From: Gentiana macrophylla
Taxonomy: Eukaryota; Streptophyta; Magnoliopsida; Gentianales; Gentianaceae
NCBI GenBank assembly: GCA_026214975.1
Contig: CM047815.1
Span: 76,413,299-76,477,298 of the forward strand
Direction of reading: 5' to 3'
Length of the DNA stretch: 64,000 bases
Under the pieces are notes generated by a model, which did not search any database, was not told the origin of the DNA, and was given only the letters and a program-made list of their open reading frames with translations. Both the position numbers and the translations under genes were made by a program. This document shows, one piece after another, positions 12,577-24,624 of the stretch (positions are counted from its first letter, which is position 1; every line of letters begins with the position of its first letter).

Positions 12577-12795
12577 AATGCGCACACATTCTCTCACAAT
12601 GCGCACACATTACATCTTGTCGGTTGGGGTAATGCACACACGTCGCTATGCAATGCGCACACATTGTTGGTTCTTGAGATTCTGCAGCTCGAATGCGTGC
12701 GCATTTCCCTACAATGCGCACACATTGAATGATTTTTCAAAACTTGACATCCTGCTCTGCTAATGCGCACGCATTGCCATCAATGCACACACATT
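12577..12795. repeat. Cluster of AATGCGCACACATT-like repeats in LTR P
   Basis: Eight exact or near copies of the near-palindromic 14-mer lie in about 220 bp, starting near 12577, 12598, 12631, 12652, 12692, 12713, 12762 and 12783. Spacing is irregular, so this is not a simple tandem array. It may be an LTR regulatory repeat. Confidence 0.75.
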
Positions 12796-13134
12796 GCTTG
12801 TTGTACTTTCAGCACCGGTACAGCTTCAGTAATCTACCCATATCTTTGCGTGTAGAGCTCCTATTTGAGTGATTCAAGTTGAGTTGGAAAGGTCATTCAA
12901 TTGTCTACAACTTTCATGAAGACCACAAGTCCATAAAATTCCTCCAAGATGGATCAATGTGCAGATAAAGTGAATGTAAGGCAAAAACACCAACTATATT
13001 TGATCCGTTTCCATTCCCGGGTTTCGGTTATGCCTCTCTAAGCCTCATGCCTCATCTTCCGGGTTTATGAGTCACCTATTCTCTGAATTTCACAAGCCAA
13101 ACAACATACCAAGCGTAAATCCGCAAGAAAGATA

Positions 13135-13882
13135 TGTAAGGAAATCTACGTGGGAACGCATTAAATTTAAAAATTATTTCTTTTGACCAGGATCGACTTC
13201 ATCTAAGCAATAAAAAAATCAGTAGTATACGATAAAGTTACCTTGGATGATCTAAAAGATCGAAGCTTTATCGTCTATGAAGGAGTAGTGGTGAATGGAG
13301 CAGCCCAAGCGTTCGGCCTCTACTGCTAGTCCACACGAACAACCCGCCGGAATCCACCATTGGATTGCTACCGGAAAAATGTCAGCTGCTAGGCATCATT
13401 TTTCTCTCTCCAAAACTCTCTCCTAAGAAGCTCTCTTTTTATCTCACTAAAATATTGCAAGAATATTGTGTTGTAAAAGAGTTAGCACAATTCCCCTTTT
13501 ATATAGGGAGATTGGCGCCATATTCACATCCCAATTTGATTGGGAAAAGCTTCCTAATGGATAGATGAGAATGAAAACCAATTTCCAATAAAATAAGGAA
13601 AATACATTTGATTGATTTATCTCATTTAATTTAATATCTTATATTAAATATTTCTAAGATATTGTCAATATCTTATATTGGCTATATTTATCTTGTTACC
13701 ATAAATCTATTTTTCCAAAATCAATTAATATCTAATATTAATATTATGATAATCTTATTAATTAAATTGCACAATCTAAATGTATCGTATACACTTTAAA
13801 ATGGCGTCCATTTCCCCACTAATTTGGGAATTGAGATTTTCTTTAATTAATATAATACTATGATTAATTAATTTGCAAAATA

Positions 13883-13920
<38 letters not shown>

Positions 13921-15092
13921 GAAATATATGTATCAATAAATATATATTTAATTAATCAACATAAATAATATCTTGTATTATATTTAATCATAATAAATAA
14001 ATACCACCATATTAATTTACCACTATAACCTTTATAGTATGAGATAAATTCTTTTCTTATTAGGTTATCACTATAACCGCATTTTAATCCGGCTAGATGT
14101 TCTTATGTGTGTGACCCGATAGGCTTCCGAATATGTTGGACGTAGACACAAAGTGCAAAATACGAAAATGTCCTTCATACCTAACGATCACAGGATAGCG
14201 TCTAGCAACACACCGTGACCCCCAATCATCGGAAGAGTCAAATGCAATGACTACTACCTTTCATGTGAAACGGTTACCGTGTAAATAGAATCATATCGCT
14301 GTAATAATACCCATACGGTCGTACGTCGAGTGTCAAGAATCAACGACCGTATCTTATAATCTGGATATCCTATTCTCTCGAAGTAACTCATTTACTTCTA
14401 CTTTGCAATGATTCACGAGATTAAGACATTCCTTATAAGAAGGTCCTTTCGGATATTCACCCCTACTGATAGGGTACGCGATTTCCGGACGACCAAACAT
14501 GTATACTCTGCATGATTCAGTATCACACCCAATCACTACCGCATTATTGCTCCATGGCTAGAGGAAACCTCAATATTGTCAAAGCATGACAATCCACACC
14601 GTGATGCCATGTAGACTCCGGTCCTAAGGATAATTACACAACCGTCACATAGTGTGACACTTAACGGTGTAAGTGGGTCAGTCTAACGTACGCATTCTCT
14701 AATACATGTCCACATACAGTCCAAGTGTCTCTACACTTCGATAGACGAGATCTACCCCTGCTCTTAAAGACATAAGACATCTAATACTTGCTAGCCTGTT
14801 TGTACTATTAATGCCCCGTTTAATAATACATAAGCCTAGAGACATTTAAGTATCAAACTTATTAAAGTGATTAGAGATCACATCAACCATAATCGACTAT
14901 CATGGTTTCTCTATCACAGTTTAATACCAAGGACGTCATCATATAACAATTCATAATTGGTTCTTTAAAAGAACAAATATAAGACCACAGAAAAGCCATT
15001 TAATATATGTATAAACATAAAGAAATAGTAGAAATGATCCGACCCGGTCGGATCCGGTCCGATCTGATTGGGTTTAGGACACTATTTCAACA
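13135..15092 (-). mobile_element. Solo LTR F2 (family F, minus orientation)
   Basis: On the plus strand it starts TGTAAGGAAATC and ends CACTATTTCAACA. A perfect 5-bp target duplication AGATA is present (13130-13134 and 15093-15097). It lies inside LTR P. It is the reverse complement of F1 with many substitutions and is 1958 bp long, partly because of an AT microsatellite. Confidence 0.93.
13888..13918. repeat. (AT)n microsatellite within F2
   Basis: An uninterrupted AT dinucleotide run of about 30 bp, absent from F1. Confidence 0.9.
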
Positions 15093-15283
15093 AGATATGC
15101 CTCGAAAAGGGTCAAAATACCATAAAATGGTTAGGTTTTCCATCTATTTGACGGTTTACCTCAAAGTGAGTGCTCAATGTGATTTTGCCTTATAAATGGT
15201 CTAAAAATATCCAGAATAAGCCAAAAGTGTTGTACATGGGGGTTAAAACATGCACCGGATCATAGTAAAGTTGAATCTCATCA

Positions 15284-16069
15284 CACACCCCATGGACACC
15301 TAGTCTCAAAGCAACATTCACAAACCCATTCAAAAACTAAATCTTCACGCGGCCCTTTCTTCGCATACTGAGCCCACCAATGTCCTTAAATCCCTCAAAC
15401 AACCTCAATGGAGAAATGCAATTCAACAGGAATGTGATGCTTGGGTGCGTCCCTGCTGACCTGTCCTACAATGTTATTGGGTCCAAATGAATATTTCGGT
15501 TGAAGTATAAACTCGATGGTTCGATTGATCATTATAAGGCCTTCTTAGTAGGTAAAGGGTTTGCACTTCTATGAAACCTTCAGTCCGGTAGTTAAACCCC
15601 TATTATTCGTGTGGTTCTTTGACTCGCATTAACACATGAGTGGTCCTTGCGTCAACTTGATATCAACAATGCGTTTTTACACGGTACTCTTCTAGAAGCA
15701 ATCTATCTATCTCAGCCAGTTGGTTTTGTTGACCCATCCCACCCTTAGCATGTGTTACCAGCTCCGTAAATCCATATATGGTTTAAAGCAAGCCCCTCGG
15801 GCTTGGTATGACGAGCTAAAGGGATTTCTTTTAAAAATTCTCAGGCTGGCACATCTCTTTTTGTTTATAATTTTGGTGGCACTATCTTGTATGTTTTGGT
15901 GTATGTTGATGATTTGATTGTTACAAGTAATTAGCCTTCTACTCTGGAATCTTTTATCTCGGCTTTAAAGTCTAGTTTTGACCTCAAATATCTTGGTTCG
16001 CTGTCATATTTTCTTGCCACTGAGGTTGTTCCTAAATCTTCTGGCTACATTCTCTCTCAACTTCGTTAT
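15284..16069 (+). pseudogene. Element A reverse transcriptase, 5' part
   Basis: After LTR P the pol frame resumes with a QPQWRNAIQQECDAW-like segment, then [23 protein letters not shown] and [12 protein letters not shown] (YVDD at about 15902). These are copia RT hallmarks. Several stops and frameshifts are present. It ends mid-domain at 16069 (ILSQLRY) where LTR G begins. RT would copy element RNA into cDNA in virus-like particles. Confidence 0.85.
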
Positions 16070-17320
16070 TGTAACGCCCCGCTCCCGGATACCGGGCCCT
16101 TATCCACAAGAGAACATTCGGTGCGTATAACATTAAATAAATCTAACCTTATACGCAAGCCTCTATGCCGTCGTATCAAAATAAAGCCAATGGAAACCAA
16201 AAGACTCGGGTAAAATCATAAATGCTACTAAGAATATATTACAACCATTCTAAATATAGGAATATGAACTTACAACAATGAATCCCAACAAAATACGAAG
16301 TCCATAAGTTACAAACTTGTCTTACAAATGTTTATAAATAAAAGTACTTCATATATAAAATACAGAATAAAAGAAGCAGCATCAACGCGTCATCGCCAAA
16401 ATCTTCCTCATAGTCATCAACAAACTCATGGTCAACCTGTTCACCTTCTCACCCTTCAATGCATACAAAACAAACATGCAAAGAAGGTAAGTACAAAGTA
16501 CTTAGTAAAGAGAGAGAAGCTAATGAATAACTAAGCTCTACAACAGAAAATTTTCATATTATTAATTATGTTGTCTTTATGTGACCGACACAACTCTAGG
16601 GTTCACTTCATGCTCATCAACATGTCGTGACTATTGGTTTCTAGCTTAGCTTATCTTTGTTTCATCATACTTCAAGGGCACTACGCATGGTGTATATCCA
16701 CCTGAAGATATCCTTGTCGACTACAGTGGGTTAGACCGATAGTCCCGGGTTCCCCCCCGGTATACATGCACGTTCGGTGAAGTCCCCATGCTATTTCGCC
16801 GTTTATAGGCCAGCTAGTTATCCACTTAGTCTGACCGCCCACACATCGCCGATATAAATATGTGCCATACCAAGAATGACATGACGTTTAATCTTTTAAC
16901 TACACAAGTATGTTTGTTATTAATTGTTAACTAGCCACCTAAGTGTTTTCAAATAAGGCTCCCCGACAACTACTACCCTCTCACCTAGCCTACTAGACAC
17001 GGACAAGGCCTAGCAATTACACAGACATTGATGAATACTAATTCATCAAAGCACAAACCAATCATACCATTCCGACGGTCCCAAACTTCATCTCTTATGA
17101 AGAATCCATTCGGTGCAGGAACAAAACGCATTAGAAGCTTAATCAAGGCTTGTTCATGTTCATTTAGTGTTATTAGATCAAGAAAAATAACATCTAAAAC
17201 TGGACTCGGAGCTTAAAACACATTAAACACCAAAAATGGTCCAATGCTCGTGAATGCTCGCACAATGCGCACACATTGAGCTCATTGGACCTCTGATGCG
17301 CATGCATTGCACGCGCACAA
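16070..17320 (-). mobile_element. Gypsy-type LTR fragment G
   Basis: It starts TGTAACGCCCCG right after element A. This resembles the TGTAACGACCCG start of solo LTR H, which reads on the plus strand as an inverted gypsy LTR. The body has the same kind of composition but no coding sequence. The right edge near gag fragment I is unclear. AATGCGCACACATT-like motifs recur at 17255-17310. Confidence 0.5.
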
Positions 17321-18280
17321 ACAACGATGTATCGTTTTTCTACTTTCTGGTCCGGGAATGCTCACAAACTCAGGAATGGTTGTTGTAACTGGCTTGATCT
17401 GAATTTGTATCTTTTTATTTAGATCAGATCTTGTTTCATCGATCATTGCAGTTTTGTTATTTCTCAAACTGAATAACTCCGCTTTCACTTTTAGATTTTC
17501 CGATTTGAGATATTCATATTCTTTCTTTATAAGTTCAATGTTTGTTTGAATTTCTTCAAACTCGTTGTTCAGATCATTAAGAAACCCTTGAATATCTGCA
17601 GTCACAAGATTTGGAATTGTAGCTTAAGAAACATGAACGAGATGAAGATGTAGAGTCAGAGAATAGTGATAATAAGAGATCTGCTAGACTTTCATGAGAT
17701 GAACTCTCGTTTGCTTTATAGGCTCGTCTGTTTTTGCCCTTGTCATCTGATCGATCATGACTGTCATCACCTCTGGTCCTTTTGATAGGTTCTGGGCAGT
17801 CAGATTTAAAGTGCCCTGGTTTGTTACAGTTGTAACATAACATCTCTTATTGTCTCTTCCTTGTTTGATGATCAACCTTTTTTGATCATCCATGTTATCT
17901 CTTCGATCATCTCTACGACCGTCTCTTCGATTTTCTCGTCTATCATCCCTTATATCATCATTTCTCCTTCTGTAGACGTCATCACGTCTGTTCTGATTTT
18001 ATTGTTGAAATTTTCTGGTTCAGTGAGACAATCCTTTGACATGTCTCATAATCAGAGCCATTTGACCTTGCAGTTGATCGATATTACTTTGCTTTTTAGT
18101 TTCAACAACAGGTTTAGACGTTTCTCCAATAGGAGCAAGTAAGAGTTGGTGTTTCCTGAATGTTCTTCTTAGCCTTATTGTTCAGTTCGAACTCATAAGC
18201 TTTTATATCAGAGAAGAGCTCCACTGTGTCCAGCTTTGTGAGATCTTTTGTAGCAGCTAGTACAGTTGTCATTATGTCCC
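17320..18280 (-). pseudogene. Copia gag fragment I (minus strand)
   Basis: Reading from 18280 downward, a gag-like ELFSDIKAYEFELNNKAKK stretch is followed by a zinc knuckle CYNCNKPGHFKSDC (about 17838-17797). A Ser/Asp-rich part comes next, then a coiled coil with FEEIQTNIELIKKEYEYLK. Gag-knuckle-coiled coil order is like Sirevirus gag, as in element E. Frames change several times. Both ends are truncated, by F3 on one side and G on the other. No pol of this element is nearby in the right orientation. Confidence 0.7.
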
Positions 18281-19575
18281 ATGATTATGGAAATCTATGC
18301 GGGAACGCAGTGGAATTTAAAATTTAATTTCCTTTTTACCAAGATCGACTTCGTTTAAGAAACAAGCATATAAGAAGTAAATGAGAAAGTTACCTTGAAC
18401 GATCTAAAAGATCAAATCTTTATCTCCTACGGTTGTAGTTTCTGCACGAAGCCTCCCAAGCGTTCGGCCTCTACCACTAGTCCACACGAACAATCTGCCG
18501 GAATCCCACCTTGGGTTGCTACTAGAAAAACTTGGTTGCTAGACCGACCTTTTTCTCTCTCTTAAAACTCTCTCTAGGAAACTCTCTATTTTCTATTAAA
18601 TTAGAACTCTTCTAATTGTGATGATACAAAAGACCTTGGCACACTACTTAAATAGTAGTGACTTGTGCCCCTATGCCTCAATCTGATTGGTACAAGCTTC
18701 TTGCGTGTAGTTGAGAGAAAGAAAACCTTATACTAGTAAAAATAGGAAAAACATATTTGATTGATTTATCTCATTAATATTCAATATCTTATATTAAATA
18801 TTCCCAAAATATATATTGTTAATATCTAATATTGAATATATCTTTATTATATTATCATAAATATATATATCAATTATACACATGTATATATCACATATAA
18901 ATACTACACATATATCTATATATATTAATACATAATAATATAATTAATTAATTTGCAAAATCCATGTATATCTAATACACATATATATATTTTGTCCTAT
19001 ATATATAATTAATCAACATAATTAATATCTTGTATTATATTTATTCATAATAAATAAATACTTATATATATATTAATTTATCACTATAACATTTTATAGT
19101 CAAGATAAAAAGTTTCCTTATTTGGCTATCACTATAACCGTATTTTAATCCGGTTAGATGTTCTTATGTGTGTGACCCGATAGGCTTCCGAATATGTTGG
19201 CCGTAGGCACAAAGTGCATTTACTAAAATGCCCTTCATACCTAACGATCATGGATAGCGTCTAGCAACACGCCATGACCCCTAATTATCGGAAGAGTCAA
19301 ATGCAATGACTACTACCTTTCATGTGAAATAGTTCCCGTGTAAATAGAATCTTATCGCTGCTACAATATCAATACGGTCGTATCTCGAGTGTCAATACAT
19401 TAACGACCGTATCTTATAATCTGAATATCATGCTCTCTCGAAGTAACTCATTTACCCCTTCTTTGCAAAGATTCACGAGATCTAGACATCCCTTATAAGA
19501 AGGCTCTTTCATATATTTACTCATATTCATAGGATACGCAATTTCCGGACGGACAACATGAATCCTATGCATGCT

Positions 19576-21652
19576 TGATCGCGTGTAAGTCACCAACGTC
19601 GATATTACTAGAAAGAATACTAGGTACATCGCAGTATAGTAAATGCGAGTCAAGGTCGATCCCACATAGACAATACAACTTATAAGTGTAAACGATTCTA
19701 ACCTAATTAAGAAGCAACATATAGGCGGTCATTGACCAACAATAACATAAAAGAAAACATATATGGTATACTTCTCCCTCTCCTCACCGATAGTGCTGTT
19801 AAACGAACAGAGCCGCTCGTGAACAAGCTCGTGTTCGGCTCGTTAGTGTTCGTGATCGTTTGTTCATTTAGCTTAACGAGCCGAGCTCGAACATGACTGT
19901 AGGCTCGTTTGCTTAACGAGCCGAGCTCGAGCTTGGTTCGTGAACATTCGATTATGTTCGCGAACGTGCTTATATAATGTTCGCGAACATGTTTGCGAAC
20001 ATGCTTATATAATGTTCGCAAACATGCTTATATAAATACATCAATTTACAGTAACCCTGACTCAAAAGAGGATAATTCATTCATCTAATAGATATTATAG
20101 ATTTGATTTATATAATATTTAGATATTTTTATAGTAATTTTAGTTGTGTAATATATGTAATTTTAATGTCTTAACATATTATTTTTACATTTGCACTTTA
20201 TGTTTTATATTTTAACGAACCGAACTCGAGCCGAATTTGAGCCAAAGTCGAGCGAAAAGGAAAAAAATATGTCTAACGAGCCGAGCTTGAACATTTCATC
20301 TTTTAACGAGCCGAGCTCGAACAGAATTTTTTGTTCGTTTATCAAACGAACGAGCTCGAACGAGCTCATGAGCTAAACGAGCTCGAGTTCGAACCACCAA
20401 TACTCGGCTCGTTAACAGCTCTACTCACCGATCTACTAACTTGGATTAGTTAATCGTTATGTTTACTTCCCCACATAAAGATTAATCGCGAGCTTTTAAT
20501 GATTATTATCATATTTATCAGCTACGGGTGCTTCCCACTCTTATCTACTCCGACAATGGCAGTAGACAATCTATACACAAGCTACCCTCTTTAATTGGTC
20601 CGTAATAGCCTATACGCATAAAGAACTAGAACTGCCGATATTGAGCGTTACCTTATACTGCTAACCCGCCTAGACAGCTGTCGACATTGACCAGCACGTT
20701 CCTAGGGTCCATCAAGCCTATGTCCTAATTAACACTTCACTTGTGGTCCTTCATGTTAATTTACGAATTACGAATACTAGATTGGCCAGACATGTTACTT
20801 ATTTTAATTATTCCTGCCGATCAACGTAGCTGTAGTGAATCCCAATTTAGGTTTTCTAAAATATGCCTCGGTAAACCGGTATAGACCGCCGGTTTACCGG
20901 GGGCGGCTTTTCCTAATTTATGGATCTACATTGCTCAGTACGATTAAAATAAGTAAATTATAGGGTTGTTAAACATGCAAATTAACTAAAACACATAAAT
21001 ACGAACGGATCTACCATATTGAAGACAATAAAGGAACGTTCAAAGCTTCATACCTTCAACAATGGAGATCTAGCTTGATCTACTCAAGCTAGAGATAATG
21101 GAAGAAGGGAGGAAACCAAAAACAACTCTCCAAAGCTCAAGAAAACTTTATTGCATAATAACAATTGTAATGTAATATATAAATTGAAGATTGTATTAAG
21201 CATATGAAAACTCTCAGTATGCGGCTTTATATAGATACAATAGCCGACTTAAGACTCTCTAAAACCCTAACCGACTTAGACAATGTGGCAGAATCAATTT
21301 CGTGTTCCACAAGACGCCGGTTTACCGGGCCCAACGGGTTACCGGGCCTTCTATTCTTCTTTTTCTTTAGCAGGCTTCTTCTTGGACTTCAATCACTCAG
21401 CCCAATGCATTCCTTTCGGTCCAGATCCGTTCTTCAATGCTCCAGATTTGGTACATCCTATAAAACACGCAAAAACGAGACAAAATGTACCAAAACATCG
21501 GGAAAATAACATAGATGCAGAATTACGATCCTGGAAACACTCACATAGCATTTAACACATATTATAAGCAATAACGAGCCTATCTATCCTCTCTTGAGCA
21601 GAATTCGCGGTGAATATAGGTATAATTATTGGTACCATTTAGAGCGTCATCA
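19576..21652 (+). mobile_element. Solo LTR J inside F3, containing a hAT element
   Basis: Perfect target duplication ATGCT (19571-19575 and 21653-21657), confirmed because F1 and F2 are uninterrupted at this site. Ends are TGATCGCG and GCGTCATCA. Without the hAT insertion it is about 1.44 kb. Like P it begins TGAT, ends ATCA and has a GGTCG(T)ATCCCAC motif near its left end, so the two may be related families. No coding sequence. Orientation is assumed. Confidence 0.85.
19791..20423. mobile_element. Non-autonomous hAT element inside LTR J
   Basis: Perfect 8-bp target duplication CTCACCGA (19783-19790 and 20424-20431). Terminal inverted repeats are TAGTGCTGTTAA on the left and TAGAGCTGTTAA on the right. 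The 633-bp interior is rich in repeated ACGAGCCGAGCTCGA and GTTCGCGAACATG motifs. No transposase. It is the innermost layer of a three-deep nest (F3, J, hAT). Confidence 0.93.
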
Positions 21653-22215
21653 ATGCTTCACTATCGCATCCAATCACTACCGCATGATCGCCCATGGCTA
21701 GGGGAAACCTCAATAGTGTCAAAGTATGACAATTCACACCGTTATGCCATGAAGACTCCGGTCTTAGGATAATTACATAACCGCCACATAGTGCGATACT
21801 TAATAAAGTAAGTGGGTCAGTCTAATGTACGCATTCTCTAATACACATCCACATACAGTCCAAGTGTCTATACACTTTGATAAACGAGATCTATCCCTAT
21901 CTTCAAAAGATAGAAGACATCCAATACGTGCTAGTCTAACAGTACTATTAATGTCCCATTTAATAGCACATACGACTAGAGACACTTAAGTAGCAAACCT
22001 TTTAAAGTGAGTCGAGATCTCATCAACCATGATCACTGTTATGATTTCTCTTTCACAAATTGACACTTGGGACTTTATTATATATACAATCTCATAATTA
22101 GTTCGTTAAACAAACAAATATATAATAACAGAAAGCCATTTGATATATGTATAAACATAAAGAAATAGAAGAAATGATCCGACCCAGTCGGATCTGGTCC
22201 AACCCAATTTGTTTT

Positions 22216-23915
22216 AGAATATCTCATCATAGTTACCCTCTCTTTCTGACTGAACCCTCTTGCACCCAAACGTGCCTTAAACCTAATTCCCACATTTGGT
22301 GATTATTTTCTTTTTCTTGAAGATCCATTTACAAGTGACTACCCTTCCTTATGTGGCTGTTTGGCCAGATCCCAAGTCTGATTCCTCTGATGTGATTCCA
22401 TTTCATCTCTTATGGCAACTAGCCATTGAGATGCCTCAGAACATGTCAAAACTTCCATGCAGTTTGATGGTTCATATCCATCCACCTCCTCTGCAACCTG
22501 AAGTGCATAACCAAAAATATCCTCAAACCCATACCTCTTTGAAGGTCCAACATTAGTCATTCTAGTTATGCTGATAGCTATACTCTGTGACCAATTTTAG
22601 ACAATCAAGTCTCAGCTGGTTGTAACAGATCTAATTGATTGAGATCTGGTTCGGCTAGATCAGATGATTGTTGACTGTTCTCTGCTGATTTAACTTGAAG
22701 CTCCATATATTTGTAAACACCCCCAGATCCAGATTCAACACCAGGTTGCATAGATGAGTTAAACATATGCCGCTCATCAAAGACTACATTCCTATTGTGT
22801 ATAAGCATGTTTTTAGACGATGACTAGATTTTATACCCTTCAACTCCTTCTCCGTATCCCACAAATACTCCATTTTGTCTCTTAGCTCCAGTTTACCCTC
22901 ATTGACATAAAAATAGTCTATGCACCCAAAAGCTCTCATATTTGAATAATCTGCATGCCTTCCTAAACACATCTCATATGATGTTTTAAGATTGATCTGT
23001 GTGTGAGGAACCCTTTTGATTAGGTAGCAGGTTGTACTTACAGCCTCTGCCTTAAATCTTCTTGCCAAATAAGCATTATAGAGGATGCACCTAGCCCTCT
23101 CCAGAAGTGTTTGATTCATCATTTCTGCAACACCATTCTGTTGAGGTGTATCCTTGACTGTATGATGCATGTAAATACCCTCATCCATGTAGAGCTCATC
23201 AAACCCAGACAAGTAGAATTCTAGACCATTATATGTCCTCGACTTCTTGATCTTTTTGCTTGTTTGATTTTCAACCAATGCCTTCCACTGCTTGAAACAC
23301 TCGAATGCATCACTTTTATTCTTCATCATAATCACCCGAGCCACTATTTGAATAATCATTTATGAATGACACAAAATATTTGTGACCACCCAATGATTCC
23401 ACCCTTGAAGACATTCAACAATCAGAATGAATATAATCAAGAGTCCTCTTAATGTTGTGAATTTTTTGGGAACTTGCTTATATGTAGTTTCCCTAACACA
23501 CAATGGTCACAAAAAATAAACTTCTTGACCATATGTCCCCGAAGCAGATCAAGTTTAGATAGAATTTTCATCCCTCTTCCATCCATATGACCAAGTCTCA
23601 TAAAGAACCGAGTCATATTCCTCTAGTGTACCCTAACTGATGAAATAGCACCTGATACAGTGGACCCATGCAGCATATACAATGTCCCATGTTCGACACC
23701 CTTTAGAATTACACTTAAACTTATGTAGACATTCAGAATTCCACCTTCAACTCTGAATTTGAACCCTTTTGATGTCCAAAATGACCGACATATGGTTTAC
23801 AACCGCATCTTGTTTGTGTTTTAGGCTTGCACATCTTGTATTGATATTTTCCCAATAGTTTTTTTACCCAATAGATTTTACCTTTAGAATTCTTTCTCCA
23901 TCATGTGTAACATCC
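22216..23915 (-). pseudogene. Copia fragment K: pre-integrase, integrase, start of RT (minus strand)
   Basis: From 23780 downward the pol reads GFKFRVEGGILNVY, then RLGHMDGRGMKILSKL with FCDHCVLGK (pre-integrase zinc finger). The integrase core spans about 23359-22784, and RT begins with KARLGARGFSQKE at about 22260. In the integrase the central Asp is lost: TYNGLEF stands where TDNG.EF is expected. TPQQNGVAE is kept. Several stops and shifts are present. It ends at F3 in the middle of RT. Gag and both LTRs are absent, and fragment I lies on the wrong side to be its gag. Confidence 0.85.
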
Positions 23916-24124
23916 TAAACCATATGCAAGGCTAAAATAATCATCGACCGTTCGGCACGTGCACATCTCATTATCAAATGCACACGTAAGCCTTACGAAA
24001 CAATTTCACCATACAAAGAAAAGAACATAAAAGAATTAAATATATTAGAATGCACGGAAATATGAAACAAGCATTTCATACACAACTAATCAAACTCAAA
24101 ACTGAATGGATGAAGCAGTATTGA
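23916..24124. other. Unassigned AT-rich segment starting TGTAACATCC
   Basis: Short stretch between copia fragment K and the gypsy LTR of O. Its TGTAACATCC start resembles the edge of gypsy-type LTRs G and H, so it may be another LTR stub. No coding sequence. Confidence 0.3.
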
Positions 24125-24600
24125 TAGCAATCTGATTGTAGGATCTAGATCAAAGCTTCGACTTTTGTTGATTCAGCAATTGACTTTAAGCTTATACGAA
24201 TTCAAGCTAGGGTTTTTCCGATCTGATTGTATAAAACGTGGACTATTTGGAAATAAAACGAAAGTAACAACAATAATCAATCTCTGATTATTGTCTCATG
24301 ATAATCCTATCTCAAGAAAACCACCCAACTATTCTATCTCAGAATAATTGAAAGAAACTCCAATCTCTGAAAAGTTTCTTGATTATAAACTAGGGTTTAA
24401 TCTCCAAAATAATCTGCATAATACGTTCATGTTTGACAACTATAAATAGCAAAATAGAAACCTAATTCCTAAGGAAATAAGGCGCCACTTTATCAGCCTT
24501 GGGCCTGAATATTAACTTCCTAAATAAATAAAAAACCTAATTAAAAATAGCATAACTATAAGTCCATAAAAATATTCAGCAAATATGATGCATAAAACCC
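24125..24600 (-). repeat. Gypsy element O 3' LTR (edges approximate)
   Basis: On the minus strand it contains CAGAGATTGGAGTTTCTTTC and two CTGAGATAGGAT-like units, the same layout as the LTRs of L (CAGAGATTGAGTTTCTTTC, CTGAGATGGGAT). It lies just past the O pol stop codon, where a 3' LTR is expected. Exact ends were not resolved. Confidence 0.6.
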
Positions 24601-24624
24601 CCCATACTTGGGCCTTTTTGCACA

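Larger units (their letters stand above)
11501..15283 (+). mobile_element. Solo LTR P, interrupted by F2
   Basis: Ends are TGATGACC and ATCTCATCA, so the termini TGATGA/TCATCA are inverted. Flanks CACAT (11496-11500) and CACAC (15284-15288) look like a 5-bp target duplication with one change. Without F2 it is about 1.82 kb. It separates the integrase and RT parts of element A. The superfamily is uncertain; no gag or pol is present. Orientation is assumed. Confidence 0.7.
5831..16069 (+). mobile_element. Copia element A, degenerate and interrupted; 3' end missing
   Basis: Parts in order are a short 5' LTR with adjacent tRNA-Met PBS, gag, protease, integrase and the first part of reverse transcriptase, all on the plus strand. 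It is broken by F1 (6522-8366), a hAT element (9243-10212) and LTR P (11501-15283, itself containing F2). It is cut off at 16069 by gypsy-type LTR G; the rest of RT, RNase H and the 3' LTR are not in the window. Its integrase closely resembles that of element B, so both belong to one family. Confidence 0.85.
18281..22215 (-). mobile_element. LTR F3 (family F), interrupted by J
   Basis: It aligns with F2 along its length in the same orientation; without J it is about 1.85 kb. The left end is degenerate (TGATTATGGAAATC where F4 has TGTTAGGAAATC). The right end lacks the last bases and runs straight into copia fragment K. No matching target duplication is found, so at least one edge was changed by later deletion or recombination. 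Confidence 0.8.

Noticed and set aside
12577..12795. CRISPR-like array
   Set aside because: The repeats are 14 bp at irregular spacing, the spacers are not uniform, and the region is inside a plant LTR.
17320..23915. Fragments I (gag) and K (integrase-RT) as one copia element split by F3
   Set aside because: On the minus strand gag should lie at higher coordinates than integrase. I lies at lower coordinates, so they come from different elements.
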